9,382 bases of DNA from Pyrodictiaceae archaeon (GTDB lineage: Archaea; Thermoproteota; Thermoprotei_A; Sulfolobales; Pyrodictiaceae): assembly GCA_026986935.1 (NCBI GenBank), contig JALSNP010000064.1, forward strand, positions 1 through 9,382, read 5' to 3'. Position numbers and translations under genes: made by a program. The notes under the pieces were generated by a model, which ran no database searches, was not told where the DNA came from, and saw only the letters and a program-made list of their open reading frames with translations. Positions 1-5,799 of this stretch are shown here, piece by piece; position 1 is the first letter of the stretch; each line of letters starts with the position of its first letter.

Positions 1-1
1 A

Positions 2-154
2 GAGCCTGTCAGCGTGAAGGTTAACGCTATCAAGGCTGGTACAGAGGCCGCGATAATGGTGCTAAGGATAGACGATATCATTGCTGCTGCAAGGCGTAGA
101 GAAGAAGAGGAGAAAGGAAAGAAGGGCGGAGAGGAAGAGGAAAAAGAGGAGTAA
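2..154 (+). CDS. Thermosome subunit, C-terminal fragment (cut by window edge)
   Basis: This is the last 50 codons of a group II chaperonin (thermosome) subunit, the cytosolic ATP-driven folding machine of archaea. The visible part reads KVNAIKAGTEAAIMVLRIDD followed by IIAAARRR, which matches the conserved end of the equatorial domain in the family (the 'EAA-MVLRIDD-I' strand and helix). It then ends in a 20-residue Glu/Lys-rich tail with two glycines. The tail lacks the GGM repeats found in some group II chaperonins; charged tails are common in crenarchaeal subunits. Which paralogue (alpha, beta or gamma) it is cannot be told from this fragment. The stop codon is TAA at 152-154. The next gene starts 199 nt downstream, so the two are probably separate transcription units. 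Confidence 0.9.
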   Translation, partial: EPVSVKVNAIKAGTEAAIMVLRIDDIIAAARRREEEEKGKKGGEEEEKEE

Positions 155-180
155 AGATAGAGCCCTAATTTAACTATATG

Positions 181-193
181 ACTTGTCTTTTTA
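181..193 (+). terminator. T-rich transcription stop after the thermosome gene
   Basis: A pyrimidine-rich run with five consecutive T (188-192) lies about 35 nt after the thermosome stop codon. Archaeal RNA polymerase commonly stops at such U-tracts without a hairpin. Assigned from position and composition only. Confidence 0.4.
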
Positions 194-252
194 ATCATAT
201 CGGCCCATACCATGTTCCCGCTTCCTCCACATGGTTCTAATTATTGCTTCAA

Positions 253-260
253 CTATAATC
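253..260 (+). promoter_or_regulatory. Candidate TATA box for the kinase-translin operon
   Basis: The sequence ACTATAAT sits in an otherwise gene-free spacer. Transcription starting about 25 nt downstream would give a leader of about 70 nt before the ATG at 354, containing the inverted repeats described separately. A second weaker AT-rich site (CATTTACAAA, about 288-297) would give a shorter leader without the left repeat arm. Position-based call. Confidence 0.3.
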
Positions 261-270
261 CCGGGGTAAG

Positions 271-330
271 TGCCTCTTCTAGTAGCATTTACAAACCTGC
301 CATAGGTGCCTAGAGGCACGGAGCCAGGTT
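271..330 (+). repeat. Leader with competing inverted repeats upstream of the kinase operon
   Basis: Three arms are visible. GTGCCTCT (271-278) is the exact reverse complement of AGAGGCAC (312-319), giving an 8-bp stem with a 33-nt loop. GTGCCT (306-311) also pairs with AGGCAC (314-319) in a tight local hairpin, and that hairpin is enclosed by AACCTG (295-300) pairing with CAGGTT (325-330). The right arm 312-319 cannot be in both folds at once. The structure ends about 10 nt before a GGTG at 340-343 and 23 nt before the start codon. This is seen directly in the sequence; any regulatory role is inference. Confidence 0.4.
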
Positions 331-353
331 GTAACTAGTGGTGTCTTGGAGCT

Positions 354-983
354 ATGGCGGATCGCGGGGTTGATGAGATCATTATTGTCTTTGGTGTCCC
401 TGGTACTGGGAAGTCCCTTATAGGGTCTAAACTGGCTCGAAGACTAGGATATCGCTTCACTACCCTTAGTTGGCTTGTTCTCCAGAACGGGTATTGGAGA
501 GATTATGATAGTCAGCGCCGTAGCTTCGTTATTGATTACGATGCGTTATTATCTGGTATTCAGGGTATACGAAATTATAGGTATGTTATAGAGACTCACT
601 GGCTAGAGCCTTTTCTTGAAGCTATGAATCCCTTACTTATCGTGTTTACACGTACTCATCCCATGATACTGTTTGAGAGGCTTAGGCGAAGAGCTTGGCC
701 TCGTAAAAAGGTTGCTGAGAACGTAGAAGCTGAGCTACTTGGAGTACTCATTGAGGAGATTAAGACGGCTCTCGATAAGGGTGTTGCTGTTCTTGAGCTA
801 GATACCTCCAATATTTCTGTCCAGGGAGCGGTAGAGAGGATTCTCGATTTCCTACAGAATAGGGATAAAAATAGATGCTGTATTGACTGGTTATCCAGAT
901 TAAGTGAGAACGAGTTGGAGGAAGTCATGAATATCATAGGCTCTGCGAATGCTAACAGAGGGGATGAGCATCTTGAGCAGTGA
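354..983 (+). CDS. AK6/Fap7-family adenylate kinase
   Basis: A P-loop nucleotide kinase of 209 aa, of the archaeal adenylate kinase family related to eukaryotic AK6/hCINAP/Fap7 (COG1936 type). Family members transfer phosphate between ATP and AMP and, in the Fap7 group, act with uS11 in late small-subunit rRNA maturation. The Walker A motif GVPGTGKS is at residues 14-21. IDYDALL (60-66) lies in the NMP-binding part, ETHWLEPF (80-87) takes the place of the family's DYH-type motif, and RAWPRKKVAENVEAE (113-127) is the LID region typical of AK6 proteins. The recognisable kinase ends near residue 170. About 40 further residues, mostly helical and acidic, form an extension I cannot assign. ATG 354 is the only start after an in-frame TAG at 336-338. 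First gene of a five-gene operon; its end overlaps the translin gene by 35 nt (or 20 nt if translin starts at 964). Confidence 0.85.
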   Translation: MADRGVDEIIIVFGVPGTGKSLIGSKLARRLGYRFTTLSWLVLQNGYWRDYDSQRRSFVIDYDALLSGIQGIRNYRYVIETHWLEPFLEAMNPLLIVFTRTHPMILFERLRRRAWPRKKVAENVEAELLGVLIEEIKTALDKGVAVLELDTSNISVQGAVERILDFLQNRDKNRCCIDWLSRLSENELEEVMNIIGSANANRGDEHLEQ

Positions 984-1629
984 GCTTAAAGGCCTAAATA
1001 GCTTAGATCTTAACCAGCTAGGTAACCGTGTCAGAGAAATAATTACTAGTATTGATAGTGTATTATCTAGGAGGGAGGAGATCCGTGATAGGTTAATAAA
1101 GCTTGGCCGAGACATAATAAGGTTGTCAGGATGGTCTATTAACGCTATTCATAGGGGATTATTAGATGATGCCAAGAATTATATTGAGCAAATGGATGAA
1201 AAGGTGGCGGCTTTCATATCTATGGCCCGAAGCGATACATTCCTAAGCGAGAGTGGTTTTGTCTATAACGTCTTATCGGAGTATGTTGAGGCAAAGGTGT
1301 TCTACGAGCTTATCATGAATGGTAGGCTTTTAAGCCATAGGGATCTCGGTGTAAGCGAGGTCCCTTACCTACAAGGTCTCGGCGATGTGCTGGGTGAGCT
1401 GAGGAGGCTTGCCCTTGACTTTATGAGAGTTAATAGGCTGGAATTAGCGGAGAAGGTGTTGGAGATCATGGAGGTCATGTATTATGAGATGAGGGCTCTC
1501 GAGTACCCGGATGCTCTAATGCCGGGTGTTCGGCATAAGGTTGATGTCGCGCGTAGATTAATAGATGATACTAAGTCTCTATTGCTTAGCGTGAAGGCCC
1601 GCTCTGTGTGTAGTGGCGAACTAGAATGA
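949..1629 (+). CDS. Translin-family RNA-binding protein
   Basis: An all-alpha protein of 226 aa (221 if translation starts at the second ATG, 964) of the translin/TRAX family (COG2178 type). Eukaryotic translin and TRAX form an octameric ring that binds and cleaves small RNAs; archaeal members form similar assemblies. Family signatures seen in order are REEIRDRLIKLGRDIIRLS (42-60), AIHRG (66-70), SEYVEAKVFYEL (110-121) with the paired Glu residues used by TRAX for metal binding, YLQGLGDVLGELRR (140-153), LEYPD (184-188) and RHKVDVARRL (195-204). The Glu pair suggests a TRAX-like, possibly catalytic version, but that is inference. The start overlaps the kinase gene and no strong ribosome-binding site precedes 949, so translation is probably coupled. 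The stop TGA overlaps the next ATG (ATGA). Confidence 0.85.
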   Translation: MLTEGMSILSSELKGLNSLDLNQLGNRVREIITSIDSVLSRREEIRDRLIKLGRDIIRLSGWSINAIHRGLLDDAKNYIEQMDEKVAAFISMARSDTFLSESGFVYNVLSEYVEAKVFYELIMNGRLLSHRDLGVSEVPYLQGLGDVLGELRRLALDFMRVNRLELAEKVLEIMEVMYYEMRALEYPDALMPGVRHKVDVARRLIDDTKSLLLSVKARSVCSGELE

Positions 1630-1943
1630 AGAAGCGGGATCCATTGGAAGCGTTTTTGTATATACTATGTAAGTATTTACGTGATAGAAGTAGTATGGTC
1701 TTTAGCTTAGCTGAGGCGGCGGGGCAAAAGAGGCTCACCATATCACTCTATGGGCTTTGGCGTAGGCATCGGTTCTGGGAGACGGGTTACAAGCGTTTCA
1801 TTGATATTGTTAACGCTGTTTTAGAGGATGAGGAGCTTGTTGCTCGTCTCCGATATATGGGTGTGGAAGAGGTGGTGCTGGAGGGTAGTGAGCCATATAT
1901 CGTGGTTAATATTGATAAAATTAGGCAGCGTCTTAGTTGTTGA
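1626..1943 (+). CDS. Conserved-looking hypothetical protein, 105 aa
   Basis: I do not recognise this protein. It begins in an ATGA overlap with the translin gene, ends 19 nt before the next gene, and uses ordinary codons, so it is a real operon member. It has no membrane segment or signal peptide, is strongly basic in the middle (LWRRHRFWETGYKRF, about 44-58), and is predicted helical up to about residue 75. The last part (VEEVVLEGSEPYIVVNIDKI, about 80-99) reads as two beta strands. That helix-then-two-strand pattern with a basic centre would suit a small winged-helix-like nucleic-acid-binding fold, but this is only a shape argument. Its neighbours are RNA-acting genes. Confidence 0.7.
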   Translation: MKKRDPLEAFLYILCKYLRDRSSMVFSLAEAAGQKRLTISLYGLWRRHRFWETGYKRFIDIVNAVLEDEELVARLRYMGVEEVVLEGSEPYIVVNIDKIRQRLSC

Positions 1944-1962
1944 CGTGGTGGGTGCCGAGTAG

Positions 1963-2460
1963 ATGATATTGCGTAAACCGAAGCCACATGAAATTGAAAG
2001 GTTGAGAGCTATAGCGGATTACCAGTTCGGATCACCTGCAGGCGATATACTAATTACTGACGAGGTTATCGTAGGTGTCTCGCCAAGTACTAGGCGCATA
2101 AGAGAGATATATGGCTCGGAGGGCCTTGTCGCGGTGCTCCGTGCGCATGATTACCTTTTCTCGCTCTCCCTAATGGGTGCGCTGAGACTACTTAAGTTAC
2201 CGGAGCCGAGGCTTCGCGCCTGGGTTAAAGACCTAGCTGGAAAGAGCATAACTTGTAAAGAGGTAATCAGGATAGATGAAAGCCTTAGACCAGGTGATGA
2301 AGTTATAATACTTTCTGAGAATTCAAGACTCTTGGGGGTCGGTAGGCTCCGCTTAGCACCAATCGAGATAGCAGAGCGGTGCGAAAGCGAGGCTATACGT
2401 GTAAGGAAGAAAATAGAGAATGGTGGTCAACATGAGCCAGTACAACCTGTACAGGTTTAA
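1963..2460 (+). CDS. C2-PUA protein: detached C-terminal half of archaeosine tRNA-guanine transglycosylase
   Basis: A 165-aa protein matching the C-terminal C2 and C3 (PUA) domains of full-length archaeal TGT. C2-like motifs are AIADYQFG (16-23), a TRRIREIY strand (43-50), AVLRAHDYLFSLSL (57-70) and LPEPRLRAWV (79-88). The PUA domain covers about 95-152 with LRPGDEVIIL (108-117), LLGVGR (123-128) and AIRVRKKI (144-151). In full-length enzymes these domains grip the tRNA acceptor and CCA end and help expose G15 of the D arm. The catalytic half is encoded separately at 3180-4751 on the other strand and lacks these domains, so the two products probably act together in trans. A GGTG at 1950-1953 lies 9 nt before the ATG. 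The last nine codons overlap the PAC2 gene. Confidence 0.82.
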   Translation: MILRKPKPHEIERLRAIADYQFGSPAGDILITDEVIVGVSPSTRRIREIYGSEGLVAVLRAHDYLFSLSLMGALRLLKLPEPRLRAWVKDLAGKSITCKEVIRIDESLRPGDEVIILSENSRLLGVGRLRLAPIEIAERCESEAIRVRKKIENGGQHEPVQPVQV

Positions 2461-3175
2461 AACCATAAAGATATACTTTAGGGATGATTTTAGGAGAAGC
2501 GAGTTCCTGGTAACAGGGTTCAAGGGGTTTGGAGCAGTCGGTTATCTTGCAACACTGCACCTAGCTGATAGACCTTTCTGTAAAAAAGCAGGCTTCATAA
2601 TCACCAAGTATACGCCGGAGGAGATAACGCCTGGAGACGAGGGCGTAGTCGGCCCCTTCACGCTATATTATTGCGAGAATAGCGGTCGTCGTTTCGGAGT
2701 AATTGTTAACCACGATATACCCCTGGTGCAGGAGCGCGGTCGCTTCGCTGAGGCTATAGTGAATTTCCTTAGCAGAATAGGTATAGATGAGGCTGTACTA
2801 ATAGGAGGTTTTGATGCACGGCTGCGCAAGGGTGAGGAGAGGCTTAGGTGGGTAGCAACTACAGCTTATAGGAAGGTGCTCAGCGAGCCTCCCATGGATA
2901 AGGGGCTTTACGTAGTTGGTCCTCTAGCGCTTCTCCTTCTCTACTCAGAGGTCTATGGGTATCCTGCGGTAGCCCTTCTACCATATGCTGAGGCAGCTAG
3001 ACCGGATCCAAGAGCTGCAGCGGTTGCGATAGAGAAGTTGAATGAGCTGTATGGGCTCAGTATAGGCACGGAGGAGCTGCTTGAAGAGGCAAAGAAAATA
3101 GAGGAGATGATATCGACGTTGGAGCGCCAGCAACAGATGTTGTCTAGCTCGGCGCCGGAGAGATCATACATGTGA
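2432..3175 (+). CDS. PAC2-family protein (proteasome assembly chaperone-like)
   Basis: A 247-aa protein of the PAC2 family (PF09754; archaeal COG2047/COG1938 group). Relatives assist assembly of the 20S proteasome alpha ring or bind its ends. Seen from the chosen start: a glycine-rich N-terminal segment GFKGFGAVGYLA (29-40), the family's GGFD (125-128), GPLALLL (163-169), and the typical end LPYAEAARPDPRAAAVAIEKLNELYGL (183-209). A helical or coiled tail LLEEAKKIEEMISTLERQQQ (about 216-235) and a flexible end closing in Ser-Tyr-Met follow. ATG 2432 is preferred because GGTGGT (2422-2427) precedes it by 4 nt; the in-frame ATG at 2420 lacks such a site and would add four residues. Last gene of the operon; its stop lies 4 nt from the end of the converging tgtA. 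Confidence 0.82.
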   Translation: MSQYNLYRFKTIKIYFRDDFRRSEFLVTGFKGFGAVGYLATLHLADRPFCKKAGFIITKYTPEEITPGDEGVVGPFTLYYCENSGRRFGVIVNHDIPLVQERGRFAEAIVNFLSRIGIDEAVLIGGFDARLRKGEERLRWVATTAYRKVLSEPPMDKGLYVVGPLALLLLYSEVYGYPAVALLPYAEAARPDPRAAAVAIEKLNELYGLSIGTEELLEEAKKIEEMISTLERQQQMLSSSAPERSYM

Positions 3176-3179
3176 CTTA

Positions 3180-4751
3180 TTATTCGCTGCATTTTTCTCT
3201 TCTAGTTTCTATATGGGGTGTGCTGATTAGCTTCGTTAGTCTATCAGCTAGTACGGTGCTCCACTCCCAGTCATCGCAGGCAATCATTATGATTGACGAG
3301 TATTTCTCCTTATTCTTCCTGATGTATTCTTTTATGAACTCGGCTGTCTTTCTTATTACCTCGTCGTAGCTGTATGTGTTTAGCTCGAATTGTGAGAGGG
3401 GATATGTTTCGGCAAGCTCTTCGGGGACTAGGCCGATATAGAGGGTATATCCTACTATGTGGGCATTATCTAGCATCTTTCTTGCTCTTAGGTATATCCT
3501 TGATCGTGTGAAGGGTTTTTCGCTGGGGTCTATGGGTATGAGTAGTAGGGTTTTCTTGCCACGTGGAGTGTATCGCTCAAGTAGGCTTTTTTGGTGATGC
3601 ATTATCCTGGGGTTATAGATGCTCTCGGGGCCGTAGAGGAAGATTCCTCTTATCCTACTGCTTTTCACTCTCGGCGATAGCTTTTCCAAGAAATCTGCGT
3701 ATTCTCTAAACTTGGTAAACGCTCTTAGGAGTGAGGGGTGGGCTCTACTTCTCTCCTCCAGTAATTCCCATAGACGTCCTTCTTTTATAGCGTTCTTTAC
3801 CTCGTTTATGGTCTTCTTAAGGACGTAGAGGTTGTGTAAGGCTAGGAGTCTTACTCTTTCCTGTTTGGGCATTTCAAGTAGTTCTTTAGGGGTATATTTT
3901 GTACAAATGGGGCAGTTGCAGGGAAAGTATTCCAGGTCTTTTAGCCTATATGTTCTATGCTCTGTCATGTATCTATCGTCCCGCGCGTATAAGATGTACG
4001 ATGCTGAGTCGAACATGTCCACTCCTAGTGCTACTGCAAAGGGTATTATCATTGGGTGGCCTGCTCCGAATAAGTGCAGCGGCCTAGTAATTGGGAGGCT
4101 CTTTTTCGCCGTATATATTATATCTATTAGTGTATCGTATTCGTAGCGCTCTAGGAGTACTGTTGGACTGCCTAGCGCATAGAGCTTGTATTCCTCTATC
4201 CTCTTGGCTTCCGCGGCGCTTCTTGCCACAAGGTCTCTGAAAGGCCCGCCCTGTATGGGGAGCACCCATATACGCTTATCCGGGTCTATGTGTCTCCTCG
4301 CCTCGTTAGCCCTTCTTAGTGTCTCTTTAACGCTGTACTCTGCCTGTGTTCTATCTCTCGTGTTTCCCGTCGGTACGTCAAGGATTACTGCTATATCGCT
4401 ATTTATTCTTTTTTGGAACTCTACTACCTCTAGAGGGCTTATATCTACTTGTCCGTACTGTAGGATTTGATACGCACCTGAGTCGGTCATAATGATTCCA
4501 TCGAAGCCTAGGACGTTGTGCACTCCTTTCTCCACAGCTAAGTTCTTCATTCTCTTCCATAGTAGATACGCGTTGGTTATGACAGCGTTGAAGCCCATGC
4601 TTTTTATCTCATTAATAGGTACTTCCTGCCTAACTATATCTATTACAGGTAGTAGGGCCGGTGTTTCGAGAACACCATGAGGAGTATATAGTCTTGCTAT
4701 CCTTGCGGCCAGGTCTTTATCTCTTATATCAAATCTTCCTGGGAGCGTCAA
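3180..4751 (-). CDS. tgtA: Archaeosine tRNA-guanine transglycosylase, catalytic part (TgtA)
   Basis: Swaps guanine at tRNA position 15 for preQ0, the first tRNA step of archaeosine synthesis. The 523-aa product has the TIM-barrel catalytic domain at about 1-345. Asp90 in MTDSGAYQ is the expected acid/base and Asp248 in GVDMFDSASY the nucleophile. The zinc site is Cys278, Cys280, Cys283 and His306 (CNCPIC plus a downstream His). An archaeal C1 domain follows at about 360-505, with GIFLYGPESIYNPRIMHHQK and VPEELAETYPLSQFE. Full-length archaeal enzymes run to about 580 residues and end in C2 and PUA; here those are missing and sit in the separate gene at 1963-2460. The start is TTG in a TTGA overlap with the Sm-protein stop, with a GAGGGGAG about 10 nt upstream; no earlier good start is seen. 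Co-transcribed with the Sm gene. Confidence 0.92.
   Translation of the reverse strand: MTLPGRFDIRDKDLAARIARLYTPHGVLETPALLPVIDIVRQEVPINEIKSMGFNAVITNAYLLWKRMKNLAVEKGVHNVLGFDGIIMTDSGAYQILQYGQVDISPLEVVEFQKRINSDIAVILDVPTGNTRDRTQAEYSVKETLRRANEARRHIDPDKRIWVLPIQGGPFRDLVARSAAEAKRIEEYKLYALGSPTVLLERYEYDTLIDIIYTAKKSLPITRPLHLFGAGHPMIIPFAVALGVDMFDSASYILYARDDRYMTEHRTYRLKDLEYFPCNCPICTKYTPKELLEMPKQERVRLLALHNLYVLKKTINEVKNAIKEGRLWELLEERSRAHPSLLRAFTKFREYADFLEKLSPRVKSSRIRGIFLYGPESIYNPRIMHHQKSLLERYTPRGKKTLLLIPIDPSEKPFTRSRIYLRARKMLDNAHIVGYTLYIGLVPEELAETYPLSQFELNTYSYDEVIRKTAEFIKEYIRKNKEKYSSIIMIACDDWEWSTVLADRLTKLISTPHIETRREKCSE
3190..3210 (+). terminator. T-rich stop after the PAC2 gene, inside the end of tgtA
   Basis: Just after the operon's last stop codon the plus strand has five T in a row (3192-3196) followed by more pyrimidine-rich sequence. 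This would serve as a U-tract terminator for the plus-strand operon although it lies within the coding end of the minus-strand tgtA. Inferred from position. Confidence 0.3.
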
Positions 4752-5206
4752 CGGGGCTGTTCTCCCCTCTTCTTAGCGTCAAGATACTCTCTTAGAACAT
4801 AGTTAACCTTTGCTGCCAAGGGGCCAGCCCCCTCAACGCCCTCGGCAGTGACTCTTATACTGTTATATATCATTACAACTCCTGCGTCAGGGTATATCCT
4901 AATAGCGTCTGGTCTTAGGCCCAGTTTCCTAGCAACGTAGTCAGCGAACTCTTTTGGATCAAATATAGTTGTCTCAAATGCTCTTATCTCGGCAATTACT
5001 CTCCCCATTATGAAGACGCGTGGTATGGTCTTATCCTCTATCTTCACTTCACTGAGAACTAGGTTCATCTCCGGGTGCTCAAAACCTAGTAGTCTGCCAA
5101 CATATTTTCTCCCGTCTATTAGCACTACTTCAACCCGCTTACCTATGAGATTTGTAAGTTCTGTTATAAAGCGTCTTGAAGAGGGCGGAGCCATTATAGA
5201 GGCCAC
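4748..5206 (-). CDS. Sm-like archaeal protein with C-terminal domain (SmAP3 type)
   Basis: A 152-aa RNA-binding Sm/Lsm protein. Sm proteins form rings that bind U-rich single-stranded RNA and take part in RNA processing. The Sm1 motif is at about 20-55 (LIGKRVEVVLIDGRKYVGRLLGFEHPEMNLVL) and Sm2 at about 63-76 (RVFIMGRVIAEIRA, with IMGRVI in place of the usual I-R-G-x-x-I). An additional alpha/beta domain at about 80-145 (DPKEFADYVARKLGL... then RIYPDAGVVMIYNSIRVT) makes it twice the length of a minimal archaeal Sm protein and places it with the SmAP3 class known from crenarchaea. The start is GTG at 5206, the first start after an in-frame TAA at 5225-5227, with AGGA just ahead. An internal ATG at 5194 is the alternative. 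First gene of the pair with tgtA. Confidence 0.88.
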   Translation of the reverse strand: MASIMAPPSSRRFITELTNLIGKRVEVVLIDGRKYVGRLLGFEHPEMNLVLSEVKIEDKTIPRVFIMGRVIAEIRAFETTIFDPKEFADYVARKLGLRPDAIRIYPDAGVVMIYNSIRVTAEGVEGAGPLAAKVNYVLREYLDAKKRGEQPR

Positions 5207-5240
5207 TTTTCCTGCACCAGCAGCTTAGGGTAGCACGTAG

Positions 5241-5252
5241 CTAAATATATAG
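5241..5252 (-). promoter_or_regulatory. TATA box for the SmAP3-tgtA pair
   Basis: Read on the minus strand the sequence is CTATATATTTAG, a strong archaeal TATA box. Its centre is about 40 nt before the GTG start at 5206, leaving a leader of roughly 10-15 nt. No competing AT-rich site is closer. Confidence 0.5.
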
Positions 5253-5266
5253 GTAGGGCTAGTTCC

Positions 5267-5284
5267 GTCACCTCCTGGAGGCAC
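5267..5284. repeat. Short inverted repeat between the divergent SmAP3 and rpo8 promoters
   Basis: CCTCC-T-GGAGG (5271-5281) is a perfect 5-bp inverted repeat. On the minus strand the same place reads AGGAGGTGA, a near-perfect Shine-Dalgarno that has no start codon of a real gene after it. It lies upstream of both presumed TATA boxes, where a shared operator would be expected, but nothing else supports that role. Confidence 0.25.
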
Positions 5285-5290
5285 ATAGTA

Positions 5291-5332
5291 CTTCTATACG
5301 GCTTAGGAACGGGCTTACCAAGAAGAGGTGGT
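5291..5332 (+). promoter_or_regulatory. Candidate TATA element and strong ribosome-binding site of rpo8
   Basis: CTTCTATAC (5291-5299) is a weak TATA-like element about 40 nt before the start. GAGGTGGT (5325-5332) is complementary to the end of crenarchaeal 16S rRNA and lies 4 nt before GTG 5337; it fixes the start of rpo8. Confidence 0.45.
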
Positions 5333-5336
5333 CTAA

Positions 5337-5708
5337 GTGAGCGGCGAGAGCAGAGTTGTAAGCTTTACCGGAGTCGTGGAGAGCGTGGAGAAAGAACTCA
5401 TACCAAGACTATATATTGGCCGAATTGTGAGCGATGATGGAAAATACGTGGTTGAGATGGATCTTCACAGCGAGCTAATCGTGTTCAAGCCGGGAACCCG
5501 CGTAGAAGTAACTCTGACAAGAGATATTCCATCCTATAAGGATGGCGTTGACCTGGTGGCACGAGGAACCATTGTGTCAATCAAGAGTGAGAATGAGTAC
5601 ACATCGTATCTAATATCTATAGGAGGCCTCTTATTCATCTTAAAATCCAAGGACAGTCTGAATCTCAGCCCCACGGAGAAAGTCTATATAAAAATATCGG
5701 AAATATAG
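5337..5708 (+). CDS. rpo8: DNA-directed RNA polymerase subunit Rpo8 (RpoG)
   Basis: A 123-aa all-beta protein that looks like the archaeal homologue of eukaryotic Rpb8, a peripheral RNA polymerase subunit present in Thermoproteota and Korarchaeota but absent from Euryarchaeota. The length fits. The sequence gives an OB-fold-like series of strands (VSFTGVVESVEKE, YIGRIVSDDGKYVVEMDLHSEL, RVEVTLTRD, DLVARGTIVSIK), ending in TSYLISIGGLLFIL at 89-102. That segment matches the Rpb8 signature in which a Gly-Gly-Leu-Leu turn follows a strand. Identity is by pattern, not alignment, so another small OB-fold protein remains possible. The start is GTG, set by the Shine-Dalgarno at 5325. Divergent from the Sm gene with a 130-nt shared upstream region. 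Confidence 0.72.
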   Translation: MSGESRVVSFTGVVESVEKELIPRLYIGRIVSDDGKYVVEMDLHSELIVFKPGTRVEVTLTRDIPSYKDGVDLVARGTIVSIKSENEYTSYLISIGGLLFILKSKDSLNLSPTEKVYIKISEI

Positions 5709-5714
5709 CATAAT

Positions 5715-5730
5715 CTTAATCCATATTAAG
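5715..5730 (+). terminator. Small hairpin just after rpo8
   Basis: CTTAAT-CCAT-ATTAAG is a perfect 6-bp stem with a 4-nt loop beginning 7 nt after the rpo8 stop codon. The stem is AT-rich and no T-run follows directly, so a role as terminator or as a 3'-end stabiliser is uncertain. Confidence 0.3.
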
Positions 5731-5747
5731 GCATATCACTAAGAATA

Positions 5748-5758
5748 GTTTAACTTAA
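5748..5758 (+). promoter_or_regulatory. Candidate TATA box for the small membrane protein gene
   Basis: The AT-rich run GTTTAACTTAA is about 45 nt before the GTG at 5800 and would place the transcription start near 5779. The hairpin after rpo8 lies just upstream, so the membrane protein gene could have its own promoter. Composition-based. Confidence 0.3.
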
Positions 5759-5799
5759 CTCTCTGAACAGCCTCTCGTCAACCCTAAACCAGGGCGCAT

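Noticed and set aside
292..332. H/ACA guide RNA in the kinase leader (hairpin with an internal loop)
   Set aside because: The lower stem is only 6 bp and no ACA box follows it at the required distance.
2420..2422. Earlier in-frame ATG for the PAC2 gene
   Set aside because: It lies before the ribosome-binding site GGTGGT that serves ATG 2432 and has no site of its own.
3832..4680. Several plus-strand frames of 60-100 codons opposite tgtA
   Set aside because: They are antisense to a gene with complete catalytic motifs; their proteins are Ser/Leu-rich shadows with no ribosome-binding sites of note.
5709..5799. Guide RNA in the rpo8 downstream spacer, from a CTGA near 5763
   Set aside because: There is no matching C box on either strand at a suitable distance.
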